Made by a program: the position numbers and the translations under genes. Below, in pieces: positions 1-12,599 of a stretch of 64,000 nucleotides of DNA (position 1 is its first letter; every line of letters begins with the position of its first letter). The notes under the pieces were generated by a model. The model ran no database searches, was not told where the DNA came from, and saw nothing but the letters and a program-made list of their open reading frames with translations. The stretch covers positions 2,108,001 through 2,172,000 of the forward strand of contig JAFEKR010000008.1 of assembly GCA_019022495.1 (NCBI GenBank), read 5' to 3'. The stretch comes from Epichloe hybrida (Eukaryota; Ascomycota; Sordariomycetes; Hypocreales; Clavicipitaceae).

Positions 1-560
1 TAATAAGTAACTAACCTTCTTATAATATATATGAATATATTCTTTATATATAAAAAAAAGAATAAAAGAGATTAACCTTTATTTAAACTTATTATACTAG
101 ATTTAAGTGTTTTTTAAAGGCTTAAAAGTATAGCTTTATATACCTAAGTAAAGCGTTTTTTTATAATAGGAATTTAAAAATACACATTCCCTTAGTATAG
201 TTAAGTAGGTTAAATTTATAAAATATATTAAATTTAATTTAAAATTTAAGTTAAGGTATAAAAGGCCTAAGGTTTAACTCCTAGCACCTTATAACCTTAA
301 TAATTAGATAAAATATATAGATAGATATCCTCCCCCTCTTTCTTAATTATATATAAGTAAATTTAAGTATATTATAAATTATTAATAAGAGATTTAAAAT
401 ATATTAGGACCTACTTTAACTTATAAAATCAAAATTATAATTATAAATATTTATTATATAATAGGACCCACTTTTAATTATATAACTATAGTAAAAAAAT
501 ATTACTAAAGATATAATTAAGGTTAACTTCTTTTTTTTATAATTACTATACTATAATTAC
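1..560. other. AT-rich non-coding sequence, no gene
   Basis: No coding sequence is recognisable. The first 400 bases are very AT-rich. Around 412-480 there are short GACCCACTTTTA-like blocks that resemble the repeat units inside the hAT-like elements further right (about 36100-36700). This stretch is therefore probably the left, RIP-degraded flank of the hAT element whose transposase appears from about 3660. Confidence 0.4.
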
Positions 561-759
561 TTTTACTTATTTTACTATTATTAAAGTTCTTTAGTAATAT
601 TATAATAGAATTTTACTATATGATTTAACTAGGTATAACTTATTTTTTATATTTACTATATTATAGGTTTCGCCGACTCGGTTGCGACGGTACTACGCCG
701 CAGAAGAAGACCCCCACCTGTCGACAATAAACTAGACGCGGACCTAGACAAGGAATGGA

Positions 760-1200
760 AGAAACGTTAGGAGGACTAGCATAACAAAGAGAGGCTAGCC
801 CGGAGTAAACGCATTAGAGAACTAACTAAAGACCGCCTACCCTCCTACAACCTAAAGGAAATCTAGGAATTCCATACTAATATAGACAAGTATGTCTCTT
901 TAATAATTATCTAATTACGCATAGGAAAGATAGGCCTAAAGAAGTTCCTATTCTAAAGGAAGGTTCCTAGGGTGGTTTTACCCTTATGTAGCTATAGTTA
1001 AGCTATAGAAGACTAATACTATATACTAGTTAATTATAGTAAATATAACCACAGGTGGCCTTAGTAGCAATAGCTTACTAACGCATAGGAGGCAAGGCTA
1101 GCCCTAAATAAACCTTAAAAAGCAAAATATTTAGCTAAATAGTTCCTTAGTATAAGATAACTCTAATATTACTTATTAGCATAGGAGCTAGCTATAAGAT
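760..1200 (+). pseudogene. LINE reverse-transcriptase C-terminal region (relic)
   Basis: One frame reads LRIGKIGLKKFLF then RKVPRVV, followed by Cys/His-type residues (PLC, YILVNYSKYNHRW). This matches the tail of fungal Tad-like LINE proteins, where an LRTGKIGL..FL..R.VP block precedes a C..C..H..C zinc-binding stretch. Gln and Trp codons are repeatedly stops (TAA/TAG), as expected from RIP. It cannot encode a protein now. Confidence 0.6.
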
Positions 1201-2466
1201 AGCTTAGAATACCACTAGACCTAGGCTAACCCTATTAATAAATAGAAAACCTCCTAATTACAAATCTAGTATAAGGGATAGGGCAGATAGCATAGGCACG
1301 GAGGTAGGCTAGGGAAGGGACTAATTTTATAATTTATAATTATAATAAAGAATATTTAGGTCTAGAAATATCATTAGATTAATTTTAACTATAAACTCTA
1401 GGTATTATAAGTCCCACTAGCCTACTACTACCCTTACTTTAAGTTAAAATTAAGCTACTACCTTACTTCTTCTCTAGAATAGGAATTATACCTATAGCCA
1501 CCTAGTTATAACTTTTCGTAAGGATAATAGTAAGTAAGAGATAGTTTATCTCTGCCACATACGTGTTAAGGTATATAAGCTAAAAGATAAGCTTAGTATA
1601 TTATTCCTTAGAGAAACTAGCCTAGTCTAGGCCTGCTACTAAGGCGCTTTATTTCTTCTTTACCTAATTACTAGCGTAAAGCTTCTTAACCTAGTCCTAG
1701 AAGCCTTCTAGGGCTTATTAAGGAAGATATTAAAGCTAGGATAGAACTACTACTAAGCCAAAGCAGACTTACCACACCCCTATTAGCTATAGAAGCCTAG
1801 GTCTTAACTAACCACTAGTGCTTATTTTGATTGCTAGATAAATTTAGCTAAATAATAGATTAGATATAGAACTAAGCTAGAGTAGGGGCAATTATTACCT
1901 AGTAGTATTAATAGTTCTAAACCTAATAGTTAAAACACGCGTTAGTAGCCGCCCTTATCTAGCAAGTTAGCCCTATTACTAAGCTAGAGTAGGACTAACC
2001 TACTAATAATAAGATAGCATTAATGCCTAAGGTCCTAAACCAAATGAGATTCGTAGGAGATATATTAGACTTCTCTTAGTTTACTAAGCTAAAGCAAATT
2101 AGTAGCAGACTAGGCCTAGAGTAAAAGCGAATATAACTTACAGATAGACCCTTCTTTATAACTTACGTATATTATTTCTTAGTTATAGACTTCCTTAGGA
2201 AGTCCTTATACTTATAAGATTCCTAGGCGAATTAGAGCTAGATAAGTAGTAATACTAAAGTACTTATAGCTTCTAGCGCTATTATACTAGATTTAGTCTA
2301 TATCTATAGTAAATATTAGTAAATAACCTAACCCTAGCCTAGGATAGCCTTAAATAGCTAGAAAGAAAAGAAGAACCTATAGGAAGTTTAATATAAAGAG
2401 AAGAAAGAGACTAGGACCCTAGGGGGGGGAGAGCTCTCTTTTATACTTATAGAGGGGGGGGGGGGG

Positions 2467-2650
2467 TAATTTAGATAACTTACTTAAAAACAAAGCATAA
2501 CGTAATTAACAAATCTAACAACACATAAGTAATCTTAACCTAGGACTATACTAGTCTATAATTTAAATAACTTACTTAAAAACAAAGTATAATATAATTA
2601 ATAAATCTAATAACACACAAGTAATCTTAACCTAGGACTATACTAGTCTA
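2467..2650. repeat. 92-bp tandem duplication
   Basis: Two head-to-tail 92-bp copies (2467-2558 and 2559-2650) both run from TAATTTA to ACTAGTCTA. They differ at a handful of positions, nearly all C/T or G/A. A run of G residues (about 2454-2466) lies immediately before the first copy. Confidence 0.8.
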
Positions 2651-3659
2651 GGGCTATAACTACCCTCCCCCTATACTAATTAAATAAAACTAGGTGCTTA
2701 GACTTTACTAGATATATAAGGTAAAGGCAAGCTAGAGATAGCTAAAAAGTAAGGCTATAAAAGAGTTAGCATAAAAGTGAATATAAAGTAAATTAACACT
2801 GTAAATCCAGATTTACTTTACCCTAGCCTAAAGCAGAGAGACTTAGAATAGATATGTAATTACACTAGAATAGGACTAGAAGGGGCTTATTTCATATATT
2901 TTTCCTTTCTTTTTTCTTTTTAATAGGATAAGGCTAGCGTAAGCTAGTAATAAATACCTATAATAGGAAACACACTAAGTAGCGTAGACTTGTTATAGGG
3001 CTAGCGCTAGCCTATACACAGATATAAGGGGGTTTTTCTTCCTAGTATAGGGTTTTCCCTTTTAACTTAGTAGTAGGAGTACTAGTAATAGCTATCTATA
3101 GAGCTAACTAGCGTAAATAATATATATATTATAGGTTTCTTTTACTTATATTACTATTATTAGAGGTCTTTAGTAATATTATAATAGAATCTTATAATGA
3201 AATTTAACTAGGTTTAACTTGTTTTTTTAATATTTACTATATTATAAGTTACTTTTACTTATATTACTATTATTAAAGTTCTTTAGTAATGTTATAATAG
3301 AATCTTATAATAAAATTTAACTAGGTTTAACTTATTTTTTTAATATTTACTATATTATAAGTTACTTTTACTTATATTACTATTATTAAAGATCTTTAGT
3401 AATATTATAATAGAATCCTACTATAAATTTTAACTAGGTTTAACTTGTTTTTTTTATAGTTACTATATTATAGGTTACTTTTACTTATATTACTAGAATT
3501 AAGCCTAATTTAACAGGCTAATTTAATAGCCTAATTTAAATTATATTACTATTATTAGAGTAATAAAGTTTTTAGTAATTAAAACCCCTTACTTTACATA
3601 TTATATAATTAATCCTTTTCTTTATAAATAAGCTTTATTTCCCTTCCCTTTTTTCTTTA

Positions 3660-4403
3660 TACTTTAGATCCTGATATCTTTTCTAATACTATACTTTAAG
3701 ATATAAACTTTATACTATTATAAAGCTTAAAATCTACTCTTTTTTATTGAAATATTTATAAATCTTTAAAGTCTATTAGCCTTACTATAATAGCTGAATT
3801 ATTTACCTCTTCTATTTTTACCCCTTCTAATACTATTTCTTAAACCCTATCTAATAGCTCTTTTAATAAGAGTAATATTAATAGGAAATTTAAGAATAAT
3901 ATTAAAAATTAACTAAGCTATAGTTTTAAAACTAAAGCTTATATTATTAATCATAACTTATTTAATTATTATCTATTAGATATTAATTATAATAAGGAAA
4001 GATTAGTAATATATTATTATACACAAGAAAATTACTCTTTTAGCTTTTCTTATAAAGCTAAGCGTTTTTAATTATCTAATAGTACTAGCTATTATAAAAT
4101 AAGGCATTTTACTATTACTATATCTAAAAAAGAAGAAAGTACTAAGATTAGTAGTAAGTTATTATCTTATTATTATTAATTAAGCTATATAAAAATTACT
4201 AATATTATCTAATTTAGTACCTCTTATAACATAACCTTCGCTATCTTTATAATTAAGTATTTCTACTTTTTTTACGAAAAAACGACCTAGGCCTCCCTTA
4301 AGTGAATTCTTACTAGATACTATTATTAATCTAGCTATAAAATTTATGCTAGAGAATAACTTATCTTTTTCTACTATAACTAGTAATTCTTTTAAGGAAT
4401 TAC
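3660..4403 (+). pseudogene. hAT transposase relic, N-terminal part
   Basis: The plus-strand frames read as a degraded BED-finger-like N-terminal region (ERLVIYYYTQENYSF, RFQLSNSTSYYKIRHF) followed by a variable linker. The reading is interrupted at 4403 by Copia-1 and resumes at 18602, where the clear hAT signature is found. Assignment of this first part rests mainly on continuity across the insertion: the ATTAC target duplication joins the two halves. RIP stops make it non-functional. Confidence 0.5.
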
Positions 4404-4700
4404 TGTTAGTATCTACAGGATACCATTGACCTACGCGTAGGGTTTTTCAGGGTGGACTAAAGTGCATGTAATTATTATATATTCTAGTTTATCTTAGTAA
4501 GTAAAAGAGGGATTAAATAGAAGCAAAGAGGGTGCGCTATTTATTATAGGAAAAGGGGCCTTAATTAGAGTTATTAGAGAAAAGGCCATATATGCTAATG
4601 CTAACCGCAGCGCGGTTAGGCCGGATATATAGGTCCGCGATGCAACGCGCCTAGCTAATTAGAGGCGCGTAGCCTTATTAATATTATACTTATTCTAACA
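4404..4700 (-). repeat. Copia-1 LTR (left, 3' LTR of element)
   Basis: This 297-bp LTR runs from TGTTAGTATC to TATTCTAACA. It pairs with 18300-18596 and is also matched by 60375-60670. The differences are mainly RIP-type transitions. Confidence 0.92.
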
Positions 4701-4939
4701 CTAGAAACTCTCTCTTTTTAATATAACTATTAACGTATAATATTAATAAGATAATTAAAAAAGAATCAATAAATAAGTAAGATTAAATAATCACAAATAA
4801 TATTATAAGAAAAAAGCAAGGGAAAGGGGCGTAATAAAAGACAACATTTAATCTATAAGCCTATGCAAGGATAAGTAAGCTTAATCTTAATACATTTAAC
4901 CTTATCAGATTAACACAAGAGCTATAATTACGTAACCTA

Positions 4940-6969
4940 CCCTTCTATCCTAATAGTCGCTTTATTGCTCGTAATAAACCTCTTAAATGCCTTATTTAGC
5001 AATGCCTTCGTGAATATATTAGCAAGGTTATTATTCCTATTAATCTATCTAATCTCACAAATCTCTCGTCGCTCGTATAATTAATAAAGAGCCATAATAT
5101 TAATTATAAGGCGCTTCTCTTTTATAGTACTAAGCTTAATAAGGCATTTATACAAAGAGTATAAATTAATATAGATAATAACAGGAATTATAAGGAGGTT
5201 TAATCAGTGTGTAATTAACCTAAGCATCATTAAGATTACATAAGCTATATTAGCACTAGCAACTATGCTATAAATCTTAAAGGCAAGCACACTTCTTGTA
5301 ACTCTCTTACTCTTAGTAAAGCTATAGTGTATAATGTTACCTTGGATTATAAAGGTGCTTTCTTTTTAGACTTTACTAGCTAGGATAAGCACGTAGCCTA
5401 GTTAAGAAGTAAGGTCTTAGTTATTAGTAAATAATCTATTTATAAATATAAAAAGTTTTACCTTCTTAAGATTAAATAGTATAAACCTTAATCCTTAGTT
5501 TAGATTATTAATTTGCTATTAAATTCGTTAATTTAGGTTCTTTATATCTTAGGATAATGGGTCTTAGTGTTATATAGTAATAGAGAGGTTAAAATAGGCT
5601 TTAGGCTAGTAAATTAAGGCAATATACGCGCCTTAAGCTTATTATTCTATATACACCTATTTTAAATTAGTTAGCAGGATTAATTAAAGCTTTTTACTCT
5701 AGCCTTTCTGCCTTAGTATAATCACATTATTTTTAAGAGTAATAATACTATATTAAAGGTTAGTAAGTTCCTTATAGAAAGGATTTACTTTAGTTTAGTA
5801 GTAAAAGAAGTGGCTTTTAATTAATCTTCCTCTTATTAAGAGAACTTATGGTTAGATAGTCTAATTATATTATTAGTTTGTATCCCTATACATGCAAAGG
5901 TTAGGTTCTCCTTTGTTATTATAAGTAGGCATAGGTTAAACGTAGAGGTTATTATCTAGAGCATTTCTCTATAGTAATAATAATATATTACCTACTAGTA
6001 GGTGCTAGCTTCTATAATACTATATAGAGGCTTAATTACTTATATTATTATGCCTATAGGGTATAGGTAACGGATTTAGATAGGGATTTAGGCTAGGATT
6101 ATATAACTAAGAAGCGTTCGTGCTTACATATAGGCCTGTGTAATGTTACGAAGCTAGAGGATAAGGCCTAGTAATAATAACGCAGGTGTTATTATAAGGA
6201 TTAATCGCTAGCTAGCTTATTGGATTGTTAGGGCCTGTGTAAGGATCGCTAGCTTCTTTTTATTGCTGTAGCCTTAGATTACAAGCCTTAACTTCTTGTA
6301 TAGATTTGTTATCTTACCCTTTACCTTATTAATAATATAGAAATTAAAAATTTAAGTTTCACTATACTCTCTTTTATTATACTTAATAAATTTAAACACA
6401 CCTCGTTTAATTAGAGCATTAATTTTAGCTTTAGTGGACCGCTTAAAGGGTTTGCTAGGGGTCTTAATGATTCCTTCCTTATGTAATTAGATTATAAGCT
6501 TAAGATTAAAGCTTTCCTTAGCTAATAGAAAGACATTAGTCTTGTCTTTTATTTAATTTACATAATTAATATTAGATATAATAATAAGAGAGTTCTTTTA
6601 AGGTCTTCTAGGTCCTTGCCTTAGGGGATTAATAGGAGGGGTGGTTATAGGCTATAGAGGGGTATCTTAGTTCTCTACGCTCTTAAGAGGTCTCTCTTTA
6701 TTAGGATCTTTGTAAAAAGGCCTAATAGAGGTTAATCTAAAGGCCTTAGGGCCTTAAGGGAGCTTAAGAGTATAGGTCTTGCCTTTTATAGCTAATAGCT
6801 TATAGGGGCCCTTCTATCCTTTGCCTTCACGCTGTATATATATAAGTAATCCTAGCGGGAGGTTAATAGTCACAGAGGTATTAGAACTATTTCTTATAGT
6901 AAGGGCATTACTAACCTTCTATTAGGTATAAATACGCTTAACTTCCTTTATTACTAGTTAGATTACAAG
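4940..6969 (-). pseudogene. Copia-1 RT/RNase H relic
   Basis: Read on the minus strand, the left end gives NNNLANIFTKALLNKAFKRF, the classic copia RNase H C-terminal ADI.TKAL block, at about 4960-5040. Upstream (about 5400-5470) comes a KLFIFINR..F.NN.DL segment matching the RNase H start (KLFVFVD.SFANNKDL). Around 5930-6000 lies an EASTY..V.YYYY.REML segment of the RT. Numerous RIP stops interrupt it. The reading frame is cut at 6970 by Gypsy-1. Confidence 0.75.
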
Positions 6970-6974
6970 GGCTT

Positions 6975-7241
6975 TGTTAGGAGCACGGAGGCCAAGGGGC
7001 CATGGACGGGACGGTCATATGTTAGAGCCCTCGGATAAGCCTCGGGTTCCGCGGATAACTAAGTAGCTACAAGATAGCTATGTACACGCAGTAGGGTATT
7101 TAGATAAGGACTGCTTATAAGAGATATAGGAGGTTAGAGTTTAAGACCTTTATACACTTACCCCTAAGTAGTAGCTCTCTAGCTATAACTAAGAACCTTA
7201 GCCTTTACTTTATTTATATCTCCTTATATATAGTTATAATA
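6975..7241 (+). repeat. Gypsy-1 5' LTR
   Basis: This 267-bp LTR matches 14520-14786 and both Gypsy-2 LTRs. The terminal TGTTAGG...GTTATAATA is a RIP-altered version of TGTTAGG...GTCGTGACA. Confidence 0.93.
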
Positions 7242-7299
7242 AGTTAAACTCTTAAACCCTTTAAGGAAAATAAACTATTAGCTAGATTTAAATACAAAG

Positions 7300-8930
7300 G
7301 AGCTATAGAATATTTACCTAAAACATACTTACACTACCTAGTAAGGAAGCCCTAACTCTATAGCACCTAGGTAGTAACTAGAATACCCTAACTATAGAAT
7401 ATAAGAGGGTATAGCAAACGCCACCTAACTAATATAGTAATGCTAAATCTAGTAATAATAATAATCTAGACAAGCTATAAAGGTAATATAAGGTTATATA
7501 AGCTAAGCTACGAAATACCTGTATAAGAAAGGAAATCTTAGATATAAAAGCATAGCTTAAGGAAATAGAAGTAAACCTGCGATTAGCTAGTTTAGGCAAA
7601 GGACTTATAATTACCCCTTAGATAAATATATAGAGAATTCCCCTATTCCTAGATTTCCTACCTAATACTAAGTTTATAGTAAACACGTACTTATAAAGCT
7701 TTATTAAGACATAGTATAAGGTGCTTATATATAAAGGTAATACTTATAAGAATTTATAGGCATACCTAGCAGATTTAAATATGCTATTTAAGCTAGACCT
7801 AAGAACCTTTTAGAATAATAAAATAAAGGTAGCATATACTAGCAGCTACTTAGCTAATAATATAAAGCAATAGTGGATGTGTTATATAATAGTAAATAAG
7901 TTAGTTAACTACTTAGCTTATACCTAGGATAGATTTATATCCTAGCTAAACACTAGAGTAATAAATAAAGATATATAGTGCTTAGAAGCTACTAGGATAC
8001 TACTAAATCTTAGGTAGAAGAGTAATTAGTCTTTTTAATCCTTCCTAAGACTTTAGATAAAGGTAAAAGTAGAATTACCTAACTAAATCCTTACGCGCTT
8101 AAGAATAGTAATTTTTCTAAATAGCTTAAATAATACTATAAGGAAGTATATAGTTAGCTAAGAGTTCCTAATATCTTAGAGTTACCTATAGGGTTAAGGA
8201 AAAAAGGCTAAAGTTATAATAATATCTATATTAAGTAATTATAATAGAAACCATAATAAGGAGGGTAGGAGTAATAAGAGATAACACTCTAGCTCCCTTA
8301 TAAATAACTTATAGTAAAGCTTATAGTAACCTAGCATAGGCTGGAGACTATTTAAGTACTATAAATATAGAAGCCCTAGATATAGTTTAAATAGATATAA
8401 TATAGTAAACTACTTAATTTATAAAAGTAATAGGCATACTACTAAGAAGCATAAGGATAGTAGTAACAAAACCTTAGACTTAAATAAGATTCTAATTAGT
8501 TTAGCTTAGGCCTAGGATAATAGTCTTGCTACGAAAAAACCTATAGATAAGAGAATAAGAATATAAGTATTCTTATAGTAAGATAACTACTAGTTAGTAG
8601 TGCTAGCGCTGTTTAATACGGGTGCGGAATATTTAATAATCCACCCTAAATTATTATTAAAATAGGATTAGAAGAATATAGAAAAAACGGAGATAATACT
8701 AGAAAGCGTAAGCAAGGATAAGATCTTACACTAGGGAATCCTACGCAGACTAGTTAAGGTAAAAGATAGCATAGGCTATATAAAGGTCTACTAAGTTAGC
8801 TACTATATTACTAATATAGGAGAGGGAATACTCCTAGGGATAGACTAGACCCTAGAGTATAAACCTATAGTAATAGATTAGAAGCAGGGTTTCTAGAGGT
8901 TTCTAATAACCTAAGATTATATTACTTTTG
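7300..8930 (+). pseudogene. Gypsy-1 gag and protease relic
   Basis: A zinc-knuckle segment near 8350-8460 reads YYKYRSPRYSLNRY followed by a LIYKSNRH second knuckle; in Gypsy-2 the same segment keeps one Cys and the His (CYKYSSPRHSSNRY). The Cys-to-Tyr changes are what G-to-A RIP produces. Protease follows at about 8606-8640 as ALFNTGAEYLII, where the catalytic DTGA has become NTGA. No intact frame remains. Confidence 0.75.
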
Positions 8931-9299
8931 TAGTAGGTAAGTAATAACTACGTAAGGTAGTAAAGTAGTCTTCTATTACGCTACTACTAGCGTTACTAAA
9001 GATTAAGGTAGTTAACCTAGAGGTAATAGAAGAAAATACTAATAAAAATTTATTAACAGGTAACGTAGCAAGTGGTAATCTAAGTCGTAGCGTAGTTATA
9101 GCGATGGTAGTAGAACATACCTACGTGTTAAAGAAAAAAAAACTAAGAAGTATAATAGCGCTTTAGGCAGTATTTCATAAAGAATTAGTAGTATCCACAT
9201 AAGAGATAGATAGTAATACACCCCTATAGTAAATTCTAGAAGAGTATACAAAATTCGCAAATATATTTTCAAAGAAGCTAGCTAGCAAGCTCCTAGAAT

Positions 9300-10680
9300 T
9301 AGGTGGTTACACTTATATAATTAAATTAGAAGAGGGAAAACAACTACCCTAGGGACCTATATATAACCTAGCTGAAAAAGAGCTAGAAGTGCTTAGGGAG
9401 TACCTAGTGAGTGCGTAGGAGAAAGGGTAGATTAGAAAATTAATAAGCCTAGTAGGAGCCCTAATTTTATTCGTTCCGAAAAAATCAGGGAAATTGAGGC
9501 TTTGTGTGGATTACAGGGGCCTCAATAGGATTACTATTAAAAATAAGGCCCCTTTGCTACTAATCTCCGAAATCCTTAATTAATTAGCAGGTATAAAGAT
9601 TTTTATATTACTAGATCTTTAAGAGGCATACCACTAGCTACGTATCCGTAAGAGTAATAAGTAGAAGATAGCATTCTATTACTACTATAAGCACTTTAAA
9701 TATCTTATAATACTATTTAGGTTAGTAAATACGCTAGCTACTTTTTAGGAATATATTAACAATACTCTTAAGGGGCTTATAGACAAATTCTATATTATTT
9801 ACCTTAATAATACCCTAATATATAGTAGTAACCCTACAAGACACATAGAGCATGTTAAAAGGGTGCTAGAGTAACTTTAGGACATAGACCTTTATGTTAA
9901 CCTTAAAAAGTGCTAATTTTCAGTTATAAAGGTAAAGTTCCTAGGTTTTATTATATCTAAGAAGGGCATTAAGATAGAACCATTATAAGTTAAAGCTATT
10001 ATAACCTAGCTAATACCTAGCAGCGTGTTTAATATTTAATTATTTCTTAGGTTCACAGGTTTTTACTAATACTTTATAAAATAGTATAGTAAGGTAGTAG
10101 TCCTGCTAATAAACTATCTAAAAGGGTTTTAACTAGTAAAGTTTAAGCTAAAGCCTAGTAAACTCATAGTGTTTAGAGAACTCTAAAAGAAGTTCTAGGA
10201 GGCACTAATCTTAGTGCACTTTAACTTACTTTATCTACTAAGAGTAAAGATAAACACATCTAGTTACGTAATTAAAGCCATACTTATAATATTAGTGCTA
10301 GGTAGCTAGCACCTAGTGGCGTATTTTTTAAGGAAGTTAACTAATATTAAACTTCGCTACTTAACCCTAGATGCTAAGTTATTAGTAATCTAAGAGGTAT
10401 TTTAAGCCTAGAGATATTACCTTATGTATTTAACTTATTAGATTATAGTTATTATAGACTATCTAAATTATAAGTACCTAGCTATAAAGCTAAAGCTATC
10501 TAGTAGGCAGGTAATAGCGTTAGATAAGCTCTATCTATTTAATTTCAGGATTAAATATTATATAAGTAAGCTAAACCCTGCTAATACCCTATTAAGAAGA
10601 GTAAATTATATTAGTAAGGAGCATAGGGCAGAGGCTATATCCTTATAGCTACCTAACTTCTTAGCTAAGTTTTTAAATAC
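9300..10680 (+). pseudogene. Gypsy-1 reverse transcriptase and RNase H relic
   Basis: At 9463-9560 a nearly clean run reads [18 protein letters not shown] and then [13 protein letters not shown], the fingers/palm start of Ty3/gypsy RT. It continues through ILLDL.EAYHQLRI and FYIIYLNNTLIYS, where the YLDD site is mutated to YLNN. RNase H follows at about 10200-10630, including LRYLTLDAKLLVI, YLNYKYL and KLNPANTLLRR. Stops replace Gln and Trp codons throughout. Confidence 0.85.
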
Positions 10681-11279
10681 TAAGCAGTAAGGGCACTATA
10701 TATATAATAGTATAGTTACAGGCCCTAAGGTTATATTACTTAGTATAGTTAATAGTTTATTATAAGAACACTACAAGGGCTATTTAAGCCTCTAGGGTTT
10801 TAAGAAAATATAACTTTATTATATTATTAAGAAACCTAATAGTCCTACAAAGCCTATAAGTAGTACACTAACTAGGTTTACTTATTATAAGTAGTAAGGT
10901 TATGCCTTATCTATGTTTTCTAATATTTCCATAAGTCTAGCAAGCCTATAGGTTAGGAGTCTAGCTAGGTTAGTAGTTAGTAAGTAGCATAGGCACCCCC
11001 TTAAAACGCTGCTTAGCTATAATTTATCTATAAGTCTAAAAGCACACTATAAGCTAGCCACTTATAGTAGTGTTATAGTAAGAATATAGGTAGTCTAGCA
11101 AACCTCTTCTAAGTTTGCATATAACATATATCCTATATATATAGAATTAGAGACTCTAATTTAAGTTATATTATTTTAAGTATAGTAAGGTAATAACTTT
11201 ACTATAGGTTATAGGAAGCTGCTTAAGAGTAGCAACCTTAAAGCGTTATAAACATAGTCTATTAGGCCCTCTAAGCTAT

Positions 11280-12588
11280 TAATGTTTTAAAATAGAGTTT
11301 TTATTCTAGTAAGTATAAGAAAGGAAATTTTACTACTTACCTATAATAACCTAGTAGCAGGCCACTAGGGAGTTAGTAAGACCCTCCGCTAGATTATAAG
11401 TTAGTATTACTAGCTAATAATAAAGAAAGACACTAAGTTATATATGCGAACTTGCGTAAGCTATTAGACTTTAAAGCTAAGGCACCACAAACCTTATAAT
11501 AAGCTAGCTACGCTACTAGTGCTTAATTAGCCTTTTTAAGAATTGTTAATGGATTTTATTACGGGGCTACCACCTGTGAAAGACGTAAATTAGACCTATA
11601 ATATAATCTTAGTTATTATAAACCGTTTTACAAAATACAGTATCTATATCCCTATTTTAACGCAAATAACTAGTAATAGGTTAGCTACTATATTCCTAGA
11701 GTATGTTTTTAGGGATTATAGCGCCCTAGAAGGCATTATTATAAACCATGGTTTAACTTTTACTAGCGGGTTTTAGATAACCTTCTGCTATCTTATTGTA
11801 ACTAAGCAGTAACTAAGCACTGCGTTTTACCTATAAATAAATAGTTAGATAAAACGTTTAAACTAAGTTTTAGAGTATTATTTAAGAGCCTTTACTTACT
11901 TTAATTAGACTAATAAGGCTAATAATCTTTTAATAGCATAGTTTGCGTATAATATAAGTATTTATTTAACTTATAACTACACCCTAGCTAAGGCGCTGTG
12001 AGGCTATAACCCTAGGGGACTATAGTAAGCGGTTGCAAACATCCCTATAGTGAATAACTAGGCAGAGACTTGTGTTACTATGCTAAGAGATAAATATATA
12101 GTAATTAAGCAGCTTCTAAGTAACTTATAGGCCTAGTATATAAAACACTATAATAAGAAGCGGACCCTAATAAAGTTTAGAGTAGGTAACTATGTTTTAT
12201 TATTTATAAAGAATATTAACTTATGGTAACCTAGTAGGAAGCTAAGTGTGAAGTACCTAGGCCCTTATAAAATTAAAAAAGTAATAAGGACTTATGGTTT
12301 AGTATACTAACTAAAGCTACTACCTAGTACGTAACTATATAATGTTTTTAATATTACTAATCTTAAACTGTTTATAGGGGATCTAACTAATATAGAAGAT
12401 ATATTCTTACTATAAGAGAATATTATAAATAATAAGTAGGAGTTTGAAGTTAAAAGAATTATATTGCATTATTACAATAGGAGATATTAGAAATACCTAG
12501 TTAAATAGAAGGGCTATAATACTTTAGAGAACTCTTAGGTAAAGAAAAGAGATTTTATTATAATAGATATTATTAAGGATTATAAGCG
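11280..12588 (+). pseudogene. Gypsy-1 integrase and chromodomain relic
   Basis: The integrase core includes LLMDFITGLPPVKDVN and later NYVLLFIKNINLW followed by KLSVKYLGPYKI, the C-terminal GPY/F module. At 12440-12588 it ends in EFEVKRI, KYLVK.KGYNTLENS and a DYKR end, a chromodomain. This marks the element as a chromovirus, a clade whose chromodomain is known to target integration to heterochromatin. The frame is destroyed by RIP stops. Confidence 0.85.
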
Positions 12589-12599
12589 GTAACTAAGTA

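Larger units (their letters stand above)
671..3124 (+). mobile_element. LINE (Tad-like) 3' fragment, RIP-degraded
   Basis: The block is flanked by an identical 14-bp direct repeat at 657-670 and 3125-3138. This is the size expected for target-primed insertion of a non-LTR retrotransposon. The first 500 bp read, apart from RIP stops, as the C-terminal end of a fungal LINE polyprotein. The rest (about 1250-3124) contains further open-when-reverted sequence that I do not recognise, a 13-G tract near 2454-2466 and a tandem duplication. No poly(A) tail is visible. The element is 5'-truncated. Confidence 0.55.
560..3500 (+). repeat. About 113-bp tandem repeat, split by a LINE insertion
   Basis: A unit with the core TTACTATTATTA..CTTTAGTAATATTATAATAGAAT starts near 3151, 3264 and 3376, giving a period of about 113 bp. 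One further unit lies at about 560-670. The block between 671 and 3124 interrupts the array. The units differ mainly by C/T and G/A changes. The array ends near 3490, where the unit decays into unrelated sequence. Confidence 0.7.
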
